A DNA stretch of 64,000 nucleotides, from NCBI GenBank assembly GCA_963812195.1, contig CAWEUI010000011.1:169334-233333 (forward strand). Reading direction: 5' to 3'. Shown piece after piece: positions 51,380 through 61,611 of this stretch. The position numbers and the translations under genes are program-made. The notes beneath the pieces are model-generated. The model had not been told where the DNA came from. It did no database searches and worked only from the letters and a program-made list of their open reading frames with translations. Every line of letters starts with the position of its first letter. Position 1 is the stretch's first letter. This DNA comes from ZC4RG30 sp963812195 (GTDB lineage Bacteria > Pseudomonadota > Gammaproteobacteria > Steroidobacterales > Steroidobacteraceae).

Positions 51380-52540
51380 ATGACGATACCGGCCGCGACG
51401 CACGAATCCACACATGCCGCGCGCGTGCTGGCACACATCCGCGAACGCATCACGGCGGCCGGCGGCTGGCTGCCCTTCGATGCGTACATGCAGATGGCGC
51501 TGTATGAACCCGGCCTGGGTTACTACAGCGCCGGCAGCCACAAGCTGGGCGCGGGCGGGGATTTCACCACCGCGCCGGAACTCTCGGTGCTGTTCGGCGC
51601 CTGCCTGGCGCGCCACGTGCAGCAGGTGCTGGCGGTGCTCGGCGGCGGCGATGTGCTGGAGATCGGCGCCGGCAGCGGCCGGCTGGCGCGCGATGTGCTG
51701 CTGGCGCTGGATGCGGCCGGTGCCCTGCCCGCGCGCTATCGCATTCTTGAAGTGAGCGCCGATCTGCGCGAGCGGCAGCGCGCGCTGCTGGCCGCTCTGC
51801 CGCCGCCGCTGGCAGCACGCGTGCAATGGCTGGATGCACCGCCGGCCGAACCCTGGCAGGGGGCCTTGCTGGCCAATGAAGTGCTGGATGCCCTGCCGGT
51901 GGAATGCTTCGCCTGGCGCGACGGCGAGGTGTTCGAGCGGGGCGTCGCGCTGCAGGGCGAGGGCCTGTGCTGGCAGGAGCGCCCCGCGCCGGACGCGTTG
52001 CGCGCGGAGGTGCAGCGCCTGCGTGGCGACGCGGCCGCCGACTGGCCCGCGGGATTTCACTCGGAGCTGTGCCTGCGCACCGCGCCGTGGCTGGCCGAGG
52101 TGACGCGCGCGCTGTCACGCGGCGTGGCGCTGTTCATCGATTACGGCCTGCCGCGCCGGGATTTCTACCATCCGCAGCGTTGCAGCGGCACCCTGCGCGC
52201 GCACCACCGGCAGCGCGCGCTGGATGATCCGTTCGCGCATCCGGGCATGGCCGACCTGACCGCCTGGGTGGACTTCACGCGCGTGGCCGAAGCCGCGGAC
52301 GCGGCGCAACTGGACGTGCTGGGCTTCGCCACGCAGGCGGCGCTGCTGCTGGGTCTGGGAATCGAAGCCGATGTGGCGGCCGCGCCGGATGAACGCACGC
52401 GCGTGGCGCGCGCCGGCGAGGCGCGGCGGCTGCTGATGCCCGAGGAAATGGGCGAGCACTTCAAGGCCATCGCGCTGGGGCGTGGCTTTGCGGCGCCGCT
52501 GCCGGCGTTCGCGGTGCAGGACCTGCGCGCCCGGTTGTGA
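51380..52540 (+). CDS. MidA/NDUFAF7-family SAM-dependent methyltransferase
   Basis: A 386-aa protein with YMQMALYEPGLGYYSAGSHK, GAGGDFTTAPELSVLFGACL, the SAM loop VLEIGAGSGRLARDVLLALD and EVLDALPVECFAWRDGEVFE. These are the conserved blocks of the COG1565 family. The eukaryotic member NDUFAF7 methylates an arginine of a complex I subunit; the bacterial target is unknown. It is cytoplasmic and probably expressed from a promoter inside or next to the divergent folM-like gene. Confidence 0.9.
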   Translation: MTIPAATHESTHAARVLAHIRERITAAGGWLPFDAYMQMALYEPGLGYYSAGSHKLGAGGDFTTAPELSVLFGACLARHVQQVLAVLGGGDVLEIGAGSGRLARDVLLALDAAGALPARYRILEVSADLRERQRALLAALPPPLAARVQWLDAPPAEPWQGALLANEVLDALPVECFAWRDGEVFERGVALQGEGLCWQERPAPDALRAEVQRLRGDAAADWPAGFHSELCLRTAPWLAEVTRALSRGVALFIDYGLPRRDFYHPQRCSGTLRAHHRQRALDDPFAHPGMADLTAWVDFTRVAEAADAAQLDVLGFATQAALLLGLGIEADVAAAPDERTRVARAGEARRLLMPEEMGEHFKAIALGRGFAAPLPAFAVQDLRARL

Positions 52541-52603
52541 ATCGCCCGCGCCGGGCTATGCTCTGCGCCATTCGCCGCGGTGGCACCACCCCTGGAGTGC
52601 AAC

Positions 52604-53296
52604 ATGACTCGCACGATTCGTTGTGTCGGCTGGGCGCTGGCGTTGTGCGCGCTGGCGGGTACGGCGTGGTCGGCCGATGGCGGGTTCGATTTCCGCGAAG
52701 GCCGGCAGTACGCGGCGCTGCCGGTGGCGCAGCCCACGCAGGTGGCGCCGGGCAAGGTGGAGGTCACCGAAATCTTCTCCTACGGTTGCCCGGCCTGTTA
52801 CAAGTTCCAGCCGATGCTGCTGCAGCTGCAGAAGGCGCTGCCGGCCAATGCCGAGCTGGTGTTCGTGCATGCCTCGTGGAACAAGGCCGAGTCCTGGCCC
52901 ATGTTCCAGCGCGCCTTCGTCACCGCGCAGGTGCTGGGGATCGCGCGGCAGTCGCACCAGGCGATGTTCGACGCCGTCTGGGGCAACAATGCGCCGCTGG
53001 CCGTCGTGGATCCGCGCACCCAGCGCCTGAACTCGCCCCAGCCCACCATCGAAGACGTGGCGCGCTTTCTGGCCGGCCGCCACGCGTGCACCGAGGAGCA
53101 GTTCGTCAACGCGTCCAAGTCCTTCGCGGTGGATACGCGCATGCGCCAGTTCGACACGCTGATCAAGGCTTACATGGTGCCGAGCACGCCCTGCCTGGTG
53201 GTGGGCGGGCGCTACCGGATCGATCTGACCATGCTCAGCTCGCAGGCCGAGCTCGATGCACTGGTGCGCTTCCTGGTGCACAAGGCCGCGGCCTGA
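52604..53296 (+). CDS. dsbA: Periplasmic thiol:disulfide oxidoreductase, DsbA type
   Basis: A 230-aa exported thioredoxin-fold protein. The signal peptide ends near AWS-AD, the active site is CPAC (Cys 62 and 65) in IFSYGCPACYKFQPM, and the cis-proline loop is VPSTPCLVV. CPxC with helical insertion and C-terminal LVRFLVHKAA fits DsbA, which oxidises Cys pairs in the periplasm. ATG 52604 gives a clean signal peptide; an in-frame start 24 nt upstream adds nothing conserved. No dsbB is nearby. Confidence 0.9.
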   Translation: MTRTIRCVGWALALCALAGTAWSADGGFDFREGRQYAALPVAQPTQVAPGKVEVTEIFSYGCPACYKFQPMLLQLQKALPANAELVFVHASWNKAESWPMFQRAFVTAQVLGIARQSHQAMFDAVWGNNAPLAVVDPRTQRLNSPQPTIEDVARFLAGRHACTEEQFVNASKSFAVDTRMRQFDTLIKAYMVPSTPCLVVGGRYRIDLTMLSSQAELDALVRFLVHKAAA

Positions 53297-53330
53297 GCGC
53301 GCGTGGTGTGCTGACGTTGATCGTATTGCC

Positions 53331-54311
<981 letters not shown>

Positions 54312-54350
54312 TCCGCGCCACTTGATCGTTCTCTTGGACAGGGATGTGTC

Positions 54351-55712
54351 TTGGGAGCAGTACGAACTGATCTTCGGTTTTCGTCGGGGCTAGCCGCTGC
54401 GGCGCGCGTGGTCGGGCGCGGCGTGGCCCGGCCGGCCGAAGCCGATCCGGTTTCCGAAGCGGCGTTCCTGCGCGGTGCGGCCGCGCGCATCGACCAGGAG
54501 CTGTTCCGCAGGCGTTTCGGCAACTGGCGCGTGCTGCTGGGTGGCAAGACCATCCTCGCCTGGACCATCGCGGCCATGTACCGCCATCTGGATCCGACGG
54601 TGGCCACGCTGCGCTGGGCATGGCTGCAGACGCTGGCGTTCGCGCTGGTGGCCGGCCTGTGTGTGGCCTACGAACGCATCGGCCCGCGGGATCCGGGCTC
54701 TGCGGCCCAGCGCCGCTGGATGCATGGCTGGTTCGCCACGGCGGCCGTGGCCAGCGCCACCGCCGGTTCACTGCCCTGGTTCCTGCCGGCGGCCAATGCC
54801 GGCGCGCAGCTGTCCGCCGCCGCGCTGGTCTCCATCCTGATGATCGCCTTCGTGGTCTCGCGCGCCAGCCGCGTGCTCATCCTGGTTGCCGTGGGCGCCT
54901 ATGCGCTGTCGCTGTCCGCGGCGCTGGCATGGCATGCCCACGCGCTGTGGGCCGTGCCGCTGTGCCTGACCTACACCGCGATGCTGCTGGGCATGGGGCT
55001 GATGGTGAACGACTCCCTGCGCCGGGCCATTGGCGGGCAGCTTTATGCGCGTCACCTGCAGGCCGAGATGCGCCAGTCCCACCAGCACCAGCTGGAAGTG
55101 CGCCAGCGCGAAGCCGCGCTCAATGAGCGGGCGCGCATGATGTCGGACCTGCACGATGGTTTCGGGGCGCAGCTCATCGGCGCGCTGCGGCAGCTGGAGA
55201 GCGGGCGGATGCAGGTGCCCGGCGCGGCGCAGGCCCTGCGCGAGTGCATCGACGATCTGCGGCTCACCGTGGATGCACACGAGCCGGCGGCGCGCAGCCT
55301 GGCCACACTGCTGGGCATGCTGCGCTATCGCATGCAGCCGCGCGTCGATGCCACCGGGTTGCATTTGCTCTGGCAGGTCAACGACCTGCCGGAAACGGCC
55401 ACGCTGCCGGCCGCGCAGTCGCTGGACCTGTTGCGCATCCTGCAGCAGGGCATCTGCAATGTGCTGCAGCACGCGGATGCCCGGCAGATCCGCATCGTCG
55501 TGCGCCATGAGCCGCATTGGCTCGAGTTCGCGGTGGAAGACGACGGACGCGGCATGGCTGCGGCGTCGGCGCCGCGGCGCGGCCGCGGCATCACCAACAT
55601 GCAGCGTCGCGCCGCGCGCCTCGGCGCCGAGCTGTTGTTCGAATCACGCGCGGGTGGCGGTACGGCCCTGCGTTTGCGGCTGCAGTGGCCGTCGGAGGAA
55701 GTAGTGGCATGA
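54351..55712 (+). CDS. Sensor histidine kinase (HisKA_3-like, NarL-type partner)
   Basis: A 453-aa membrane kinase with about six TM segments between residues 60 and 225, a coiled-coil linker (EMRQSHQHQLEVRQREAALN) and an H-box ARMMSDLHDGFGAQLIGALR near residue 265. The ATPase part reads ILQQGICNVLQHADARQIRI with a G1 box VEDDGRGM and RGRGITNMQRRAARLGAEL. There is no distinct extracytoplasmic sensor domain, so the TM region itself may sense. The start appears to be TTG at 54351, seven nt after AGGGA; a later in-frame GTG at 54411 is possible. The stop overlaps the response-regulator start. Confidence 0.85.
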   Translation: MGAVRTDLRFSSGLAAAARVVGRGVARPAEADPVSEAAFLRGAAARIDQELFRRRFGNWRVLLGGKTILAWTIAAMYRHLDPTVATLRWAWLQTLAFALVAGLCVAYERIGPRDPGSAAQRRWMHGWFATAAVASATAGSLPWFLPAANAGAQLSAAALVSILMIAFVVSRASRVLILVAVGAYALSLSAALAWHAHALWAVPLCLTYTAMLLGMGLMVNDSLRRAIGGQLYARHLQAEMRQSHQHQLEVRQREAALNERARMMSDLHDGFGAQLIGALRQLESGRMQVPGAAQALRECIDDLRLTVDAHEPAARSLATLLGMLRYRMQPRVDATGLHLLWQVNDLPETATLPAAQSLDLLRILQQGICNVLQHADARQIRIVVRHEPHWLEFAVEDDGRGMAAASAPRRGRGITNMQRRAARLGAELLFESRAGGGTALRLRLQWPSEEVVA

Positions 55713-56356
55713 AGGCACGAGTGGTGGTGGTGGAAGACGATCCGGTGCAGCGCGCCGCGCTGGTGCAGGCCCTGGCCGACGCGCCGGACCTGGAGCTGGT
55801 CGGCGAGGCGGGCGATCTGAACGGCGGCCGGCAGTTGCTGATGCGCCAGCCGGACGTGCTGCTGGTGGATCTGGGGCTGCCCGATGGGCGCGGCATCGAT
55901 CTGATCAGCGAAGCGGCGCAGCGCCAGCCGGGCATGGAGATCATGGTGGTGACCGTGTTCGGTGATGAGCCATCGGTGATGCAGTCCATCGCCGCCGGTG
56001 CCACCGGCTACCTGCTCAAGGACCTGCCCGCGCCCGCCATCGTCGGGCATATCCGCGAGCTGGTGGCCGGCGGCAGTCCCATCAGCCCGCTGATCGCGCG
56101 CCAGGTGCTCAACCGTCTGCCGCGCGAGCAGCTGCAGTCCTCGCAGCAGGGTGCGACACCTTCGCTGTCCGAGCAGGAGACGCGCGTGCTGAGCATGGCC
56201 GCCACGGGCCTGTCCTACGAGGAGATCGCGGTGCAGATGGGTATCTCGCGCCACTCGGTGCAGACCTACGTGAAGCGCGCCTACCGCAAGCTGCACGTGC
56301 ATACCAAGGTGCAGGCATTGTCCGAGGCGCGCCGCCTGCGGTTGTTGCCGGGTTAG
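55709..56356 (+). CDS. NarL/LuxR-family response regulator
   Basis: A 215-aa regulator. Receiver domain with VVVVEDD at the N-terminus, phospho-acceptor Asp 54 in LLVDLGLPDG and LLKDLPA near residue 108. The LuxR-type helix-turn-helix spans about 148-205 (LSEQETRVLSMAATGLSYEE, MGISRHSVQTYVKRAYRKL). It is the partner of the kinase directly upstream (ATGA overlap). The target genes are unknown. A strong palindromic terminator follows. Confidence 0.93.
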   Translation: MKARVVVVEDDPVQRAALVQALADAPDLELVGEAGDLNGGRQLLMRQPDVLLVDLGLPDGRGIDLISEAAQRQPGMEIMVVTVFGDEPSVMQSIAAGATGYLLKDLPAPAIVGHIRELVAGGSPISPLIARQVLNRLPREQLQSSQQGATPSLSEQETRVLSMAATGLSYEEIAVQMGISRHSVQTYVKRAYRKLHVHTKVQALSEARRLRLLPG

Positions 56357-56407
56357 ATCGCCGGCCGTTCGCCCGGCCCGAACATCGCGCCGCCGCGGCA
56401 CAAGGCG

Positions 56408-56439
56408 AGGGCGGTCGCACCGCGCGGTGCGACCGCCCT
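56408..56439. terminator. Bidirectional terminator between response regulator and katG
   Basis: A 32-bp perfect palindrome (arms AGGGCGGTCGCACCGC and its complement) lies in the 111-bp gap between two convergent genes. There is no T tract on either side, but its length and place fit a shared transcription stop. Confidence 0.6.
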
Positions 56440-56467
56440 GCCGTTACCCCCGCCAGAATGCAGGTCG

Positions 56468-58631
56468 TTACTTGAGGTCGAAGCGGTCCAGGTTCATCAC
56501 CCGCGCCCAGGCCGCCACGAAGTCCGTGACGAACTTCTTCTTCGCGTCCGAGCTGGCGTAGACCTCGGCCTGGGAGCGCAGCACCGAGTTCGAGCCGAAA
56601 ACCAGGTCCACGCGCGTGGCGGTCCACTTCACCGCGCCGCTCTTGCGGTCGTGGCCTTCGTAGCCGTCGCCGGCCGGCTTCCACTCCGTGCCCATGTCCA
56701 GCAGGTTGGTGAAGAAGTCGTTGGTCAGCGTCTCGCTCTTCTTCGTGAACACGCCGTGCTTGCTGCCGCCGACGTTGGCGCCCAGCACGCGCAGGCCGCC
56801 CACCAGCACCGTCATCTCCGGCACGGTCAGCGTCAGCAGCTGGGCCTTGTCGATGAGCAGCTGCTCGGCGGGGATCTTCACGCCGTGCTTCACGTAGTTG
56901 CGGAAACCGTCGGCGATCGGCTCCAGGTGCCCCACCGAATCGATGTCGGTCTGCTCCTGCGAGGCATCACCGCGGCCCGGTGAGAACGGCACCTTCACGT
57001 TGACGCCGGCCTTGCGCGCCGCCTTCTCGATGCCGGCCGCGCCGCCGAGCACGATCAGGTCGGCGATGCGACACCTTCCTGCCCTTGCTCTTGCCGTTGA
57101 AGTCCGCCTGGATGCCTTCGATGACCTTCAGCACCTTGTCCAGCGCGGCCGGCTGGTTCACTTCCCAGTCCTTCATCGGGGCCAGGCGGATGCGCGCGCC
57201 ATTGGCGCCGCCGCGCTTGTCGCCGCCGCGGAACGTGGAGGCCGAAGCCCAGGCCGTGCCCACCAGCTGCGAGACGCTGAGCTTCGCGGCGAGCTGCTTC
57301 TTCAGCGCCGCGATCTCCTTGTCGCCGATGGCCTTGCCCGGCCCCTTGGGGATCGGGTCCTGCCAGTCGAACTCTTCCTTGGGCACCTCGGGGCCCAGGT
57401 AGCGCGCGCGCGGCCCCATGTCGCGGTGCGTGAGCTTGAACCAGGCCTTGGCGAAGGCGTCGTAGAACTCTTCCGGGTTCTTCAGGAAGTGCCGCGAGAT
57501 CTTCTCGTACTCCGGGTCGAAGCGCAGCGTCAGGTCCGTGGTGAGCATGGTGGGTTTGCGCATCTTCGACGGATCGTGCGGATCCGGGATGTTGGCCGGC
57601 GCGTTCCTGGCCACCCACTGGATGGCGCCGGCCGGGCTGCGCTCCTGCTCCCACTCGTACTTGAACAGGTTCTCGAAGAAGTCGTTGCTCCACTTGACGG
57701 GCGTGGTGGTCCACACCACCTCCAGGCCCGAGGTGATGGCATCGCCACCCTTGCCGGTGCCGTAGGTGCTGGCCCAGCCCATGCCCTGCTGTTCCAGCGG
57801 CGCATCTTCCGGATCGGGCCCCACGTTGCTGGCCGGACCGGCGCCGTGTGTCTTGCCCAGCGTGTGGCCGCCGGCGATCAACGCCACGGTCTCGTAATCA
57901 TTCATGGCCATGCGGCCGAAGGTGTCGCGGATGTCCTTGGCGGCGGACTTCGGATCGCCGTTCTGGTTGGGGCCTTCCGGGTTCACGTAGATCAGGCCCA
58001 TCTGCACCGCGGCCAGCGGGTTTTCCAGATCGCGCACGCCCGAGTAGCGATCCTCGGCGCCCAGCCAGGTCTTCTCCGCGCCCCAGTACACGTCCTGGTC
58101 CGGTTCCCACACGTCCTCGCGCCCGGCGGCGAAGCCCAGCGTCTTGAAGCCCATGGACTCCAGCGCCACGTTGCCGGCCAGGATGATCAGGTCGGCCCAG
58201 GAAATGGACTGGCCATACTTCTGCTTCACCGGCCACAGCAGCCGGCGCGCCTTGTCCAGGCTGACGTTGTCCGGCCAGCTGTTCAGCGGCGCGAAGCGCT
58301 GCTGCCCGCGGCCACCGCCACCGCGGCCGTCACCCACGCGATAGGTGCCGGCGCTGTGCCAGGCCATGCGGATCATCAGGCCGCCGTAGTGGCCCCAGTC
58401 GGCCGGCCACCAGTCCTTGGAGTCCGTCAGCGTCTTGCGCACATCGCGCTTCAGGGCCTTGTAGTCGAGCTTCCTGAACGCCTTGGCGTAATTGAAATTG
58501 GGGTCGAGGGGATTGGACCGGTTCGAGTGCTGCGTCAGCAGGTCCAGTCGCAACCGGTTCGGCCACCAGTCGGCATTGGTGGTGCCGCCCCCGGCGGCGT
58601 GATTGACTGGGCACTTGGATTCAGTGGACAT
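56468..58631 (-). CDS. katG: Catalase-peroxidase KatG, one frameshift
   Basis: About 720 aa when an extra base near 57069 is removed. The N-terminal active domain has MIRMAWHSAGTYR with distal Arg, Trp and His, IAGGHTLGKTHGAG with the proximal His, and LIYVNPEGP supplying the Tyr of the Met-Tyr-Trp adduct. A second, inactive peroxidase-like domain follows (LTLTVPEMTVLVGGLRVLGA). It destroys hydrogen peroxide and has peroxidase activity. The start MSTESKCPV is standard. An OxyR-like site lies 112-126 bp upstream. Confidence 0.95.
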
Positions 58632-58719
58632 CGTGTCGTCTCCAGTTCGCGTTTGCTAGTTGAACCGCCCCGTTGCGGTATGTGAGCGGCCACGCTACGC
58701 CCCGCCCATGGCTGCGACA

Positions 58720-58757
58720 AGTCAACTGAACCGATGGTTCTGATAGATGACGACTAT
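58720..58757 (-). promoter_or_regulatory. OxyR-like operator and -35 element upstream of katG
   Basis: ATAG (58743-58746), seven bases, and CTAT (58754-58757) form the core of an OxyR site; the T at position 6 of the ATAGnTnnnAnCTAT consensus also fits. An adjacent dyad GAACC/GGTTC (58728-58740) and a -35-like TTGACT (minus strand, 58725-58720) lie on the katG side. The CTA at 58754 is also the cca stop codon. Regulation of katG by OxyR is known in other proteobacteria; here it is inferred from sequence. Confidence 0.55.
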
Positions 58758-59986
58758 TCTTCCTGCAGGTCGGCGCGTGCCGCCGCGAGCGCGGCCAGGC
58801 GCTTCTTGCGCAGGCTCGCGGCGATGGCAGTGCCGCTGAGGCCGGCACGCTCGGCCTCCGAGAGCTGCACCGCAGAAGCAATTGCCCGGGCAGCTTCCAG
58901 GTGCTCACGCTGCGGATAGGGTTGATGGGCAAGCCCGGTGCGCCCCTGCGCATCGCACTGGCAGGCCAGCAGCATTTCGCTGAAACGTTCCGGGCGGCGC
59001 AAGGCATCGCAGGCCTCGAGCAGTTTCAGCACGGTTTCGTTGCGCAGCTGCCGCGCGCGATGCACGTTGGTGTGCTCCTTCGCGGTCATGCGCGCCAGCT
59101 CGCGGAAGGCCGCCGGCACTTTCAGGCGCGCGCACAGCGCATCGACCAGCGGCAGGCTGCGCGACTCGTGCATCACGTGGCGCGGCCATTGCTCGCGCGG
59201 CGTTGTGCCCTTGCCCAGATCATGCGTGAGCACGGCAAAGCGCACGCTCACCGGTGCCTGCAGTTCGGCGGCGCGCTGCAGGCACAGCAGGATGTGCAGG
59301 CCGGTGTCCACTTCCGGATGCCACTGGGCCGGTTGCGGCACGCCGAACAGCCGGTCCACCTCCGGGAAGATCACCGCCAGCGCGCCGCATTCGCGCAGCA
59401 CCTGGAAGAACACATCCGGGCGCGGTTCACCCAGCGCGCGTTCGGTTTCCTGCCAGACGCGTTCGGGCACCAGCGCGTCCACCTCGCCGGCCGTGACCAT
59501 CTGCCGCATCAGCTCACGCGTGCTCTCGTGCACCGTGAAGCCCAGCGCGGCGAAGCGCGCGGCAAAGCGCGCGACGCGCAGCACGCGCACCGGGTCCTCG
59601 CTGAAGGCCGGCGACACATGCCGCAGCACGCGCGCGGCCAGATCGGCCTGCCCGCCGCAGGGATCGATCAGCGTGCCGTCCCCGGCCTGCGCCATGGCGT
59701 TGATGGTCAGGTCCCGGCGCAGCAGGTCCTCCTCCAGCGTGATGTCCGGCGAGAACTCGGTGACGAAGCCGCGATAGCCCGGGCCGGTCTTGCGCTCGCG
59801 CCGCGCCAGCGCGTATTCGAAGTGCGTCTCGGGATGCAGGAACACCGGAAAGTCGCGGCCCACCGGCCGGTAGCCGGCGCGCGTGAGTTCCTCGGCGCTG
59901 CCGCCGACCACCACGTAGTCTTTCTCCCTTGCCTCGCGCCCCAGCAGCGCGTCCCGGACCGCGCCGCCGACCAGATAGACTTTCAT
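58754..59986 (-). CDS. cca: CCA tRNA nucleotidyltransferase with HD domain
   Basis: A 410-aa class II nucleotidyltransferase that adds or repairs the 3' CCA end of tRNAs. It begins MKVYLVGGAVRDALLGREAR and has EKDYVVVGGSAEE, RRDLTINAMAQ and RVLRVARFAARFAALGF. The HD phosphohydrolase domain contains HDLGKGTTP, as in the multifunctional gammaproteobacterial enzyme. The start at 59986 gives the conserved N-terminus. It is divergent from the aminopeptidase gene with only 6 bp between the start codons. Confidence 0.95.
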   Translation of the reverse strand: MKVYLVGGAVRDALLGREAREKDYVVVGGSAEELTRAGYRPVGRDFPVFLHPETHFEYALARRERKTGPGYRGFVTEFSPDITLEEDLLRRDLTINAMAQAGDGTLIDPCGGQADLAARVLRHVSPAFSEDPVRVLRVARFAARFAALGFTVHESTRELMRQMVTAGEVDALVPERVWQETERALGEPRPDVFFQVLRECGALAVIFPEVDRLFGVPQPAQWHPEVDTGLHILLCLQRAAELQAPVSVRFAVLTHDLGKGTTPREQWPRHVMHESRSLPLVDALCARLKVPAAFRELARMTAKEHTNVHRARQLRNETVLKLLEACDALRRPERFSEMLLACQCDAQGRTGLAHQPYPQREHLEAARAIASAVQLSEAERAGLSGTAIAASLRKKRLAALAAARADLQEE

Positions 59987-59992
59987 CCCGCG

Positions 59993-61072
59993 ATGGTACT
60001 CAAGAACCTGTATCGCCTGTCGCTGGCCGGTGTGCTGCTGGCGGTGTCCGGCTGTGGCATCACCTACCTGGCGCAGGCCACGCATGGACAGCTGGCCGTG
60101 CTCGCGGCCCGCCAGCCCATCGACGAGGTCATTGCCCGGGACTCCACGCCGGATGCGTTGAAGCTGGAACTGCGGCGCGCCCGCCGCATCCGCCAGTTTG
60201 CTTCACAGGAACTGGGCCTGCCGGACAACGCCGCGTACCGCACCTACGCTGACATCGGCCGGCCCTACGTGGTGTGGAACGTGGTGGCCACGCCGGAGTT
60301 CTCGGTGACGCCATTGCAATGGTGCTTTCCGGTGGCCGGCTGCGTCGCGTACCGCGGCTACTTCAAGGAGGCCGCGGCGCGGCGCTTCGCGGCTTCGCTC
60401 AGGCACCAGGGCGACGATGTGCTGGTGGGCGGCGTGCCCGCCTATTCCACGCTGGGCCACTTCGCCGACCCGCTGCTCAGTACCGTTGCCGGTTATTCCG
60501 AGCTGGACCTGGCGGCGCTGATCTTCCACGAGCTGGCGCACCAGAAGGCCTACCTGCCCGGCGACACCTCCTATAACGAGGCCTTCGCCACGGCCGTGGA
60601 GGACGCCGGGGTGGCGCGTTACGCCGCGCGCTACCTGGATGCGGCGGCGCTGGCCGACTGGCAGCGCCGGCAGCAACTGCGCGCGCAGGTGGTCGCGCTG
60701 TTCGGCGCGGCGCGCGAGGATCTGAAGCGGCTGTATCGCACGCGCCTGGCGCCGGTGGCCATGCGCGCGCGCAAGGCGCAGCGACTGGCGCGGCTCGCCA
60801 CGGACGTCCGCGCGCTGGAACAGCGCTCGGGGTTATCCAGCGGGTTCGGCGGCTGGATCGCCGCAGGCCTGAACAACGCGTATCTCGCCTCGGTGGCCAC
60901 CTACTACGACCAGGTGCCGCACTTCACGCGGATTCTGCAGCAGACCTGCGGTGGCTACTTTCCCTGCCTGTACGTGAAGGTGCGCCAGGAGATCACCGGG
61001 CGCGAAGCGCAGGAGAAAGGGCCAAAGAAAAAGCCCCGCCCTGAAGACAGGGCGGGGCAGGCAAGCTCCTAA
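59993..61072 (+). CDS. Putative membrane-bound aminopeptidase (PF10023 type)
   Basis: A 359-aa lipoprotein (lipobox AVSGCG, Cys 21) with a zinc-protease motif FHELAHQ and a downstream NEAFATAVEDAG, giving the third metal ligand Glu. This is the 'Aminopep' family of proteobacteria, inferred to act in the periplasm. The last 15 codons (KKKPRPEDRAGQASS) are encoded by the sequence of a terminator hairpin that serves the opposite-strand hsp20 gene. The start ATG 59993 lies 6 bp from the cca start. Confidence 0.85.
   Translation: MVLKNLYRLSLAGVLLAVSGCGITYLAQATHGQLAVLAARQPIDEVIARDSTPDALKLELRRARRIRQFASQELGLPDNAAYRTYADIGRPYVVWNVVATPEFSVTPLQWCFPVAGCVAYRGYFKEAAARRFAASLRHQGDDVLVGGVPAYSTLGHFADPLLSTVAGYSELDLAALIFHELAHQKAYLPGDTSYNEAFATAVEDAGVARYAARYLDAAALADWQRRQQLRAQVVALFGAAREDLKRLYRTRLAPVAMRARKAQRLARLATDVRALEQRSGLSSGFGGWIAAGLNNAYLASVATYYDQVPHFTRILQQTCGGYFPCLYVKVRQEITGREAQEKGPKKKPRPEDRAGQASS
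61024..61058 (-). terminator. Intrinsic terminator of hsp20, inside the aminopeptidase coding region
   Basis: On the minus strand, GCCCCGCCCTG and CAGGGCGGGGC (61058-61048 and 61043-61033) make an 11-bp perfect stem with a 4-nt loop, followed by TTTTTCTTT (61032-61024). It lies 40 bp after the hsp20 stop and within the last codons of the convergent aminopeptidase gene. Confidence 0.85.
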
Positions 61073-61097
61073 GTATTGGGGGGTCTTAAGAGCGTAA

Positions 61098-61526
61098 TCA
61101 GTTGATGGTGGTTTCCACCTTCACGCGCTTGGCGGGGATCACCGGCTGCTTGGGGATCGATACCTCCAGCACACCGTGGGTGAAGCTCGCCTTGATCGCA
61201 TCGGCCTGCACGTTCTCGGGCAGGGCGAAGCGGCGGGTGAAGCTGCCGGCCACGCGCTCCAGGCGCTCGTAGCCCTGCTCCTGCTCGCGCTTCTCGATCT
61301 TGCGCTCGCCGCGCAGGGTCAGGATGCCCTTCTCGGCGGTGACCTCGATGTCGTCGGGCTTCACGCCCGGCAGGTCGGCCTGCACCACGAAGCGCTCCTT
61401 CTCCTCGCGCACGTCGACGGCGGGGATGAAAGCCACTTCGGTGGACGCCGGCGTGCCGACGAAACCGTCAAAATCGCGGCTCAGGCGGTTCAGCAGCCCC
61501 CAGGGCTCGCGGATCGCAATGCTCAT
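61098..61526 (-). CDS. Hsp20/alpha-crystallin small heat-shock protein
   Basis: A 142-aa chaperone with the alpha-crystallin domain at about 38-135: VDVREEKERFVVQADLPGVK, DIEVTAEKGILTLRGERK, and GVLEVSIPKQP. The C-terminal extension has the IxI-like VIPAKRVKV. It binds unfolding proteins without ATP. An AAGGAGACA ribosome-binding site precedes the start. It is monocistronic, ended by the terminator at 61024-61058; no obvious sigma-32 promoter was identified. Confidence 0.93.
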   Translation of the reverse strand: MSIAIREPWGLLNRLSRDFDGFVGTPASTEVAFIPAVDVREEKERFVVQADLPGVKPDDIEVTAEKGILTLRGERKIEKREQEQGYERLERVAGSFTRRFALPENVQADAIKASFTHGVLEVSIPKQPVIPAKRVKVETTIN

Positions 61527-61611
61527 GTGAATGTCTCCTTGCCAGGAATGAACCTATGGCGCAGGAGATGGGGGAGGCCGGAAGCCTTTCAAGGCTCCCG
61601 GCAGAAGATTT

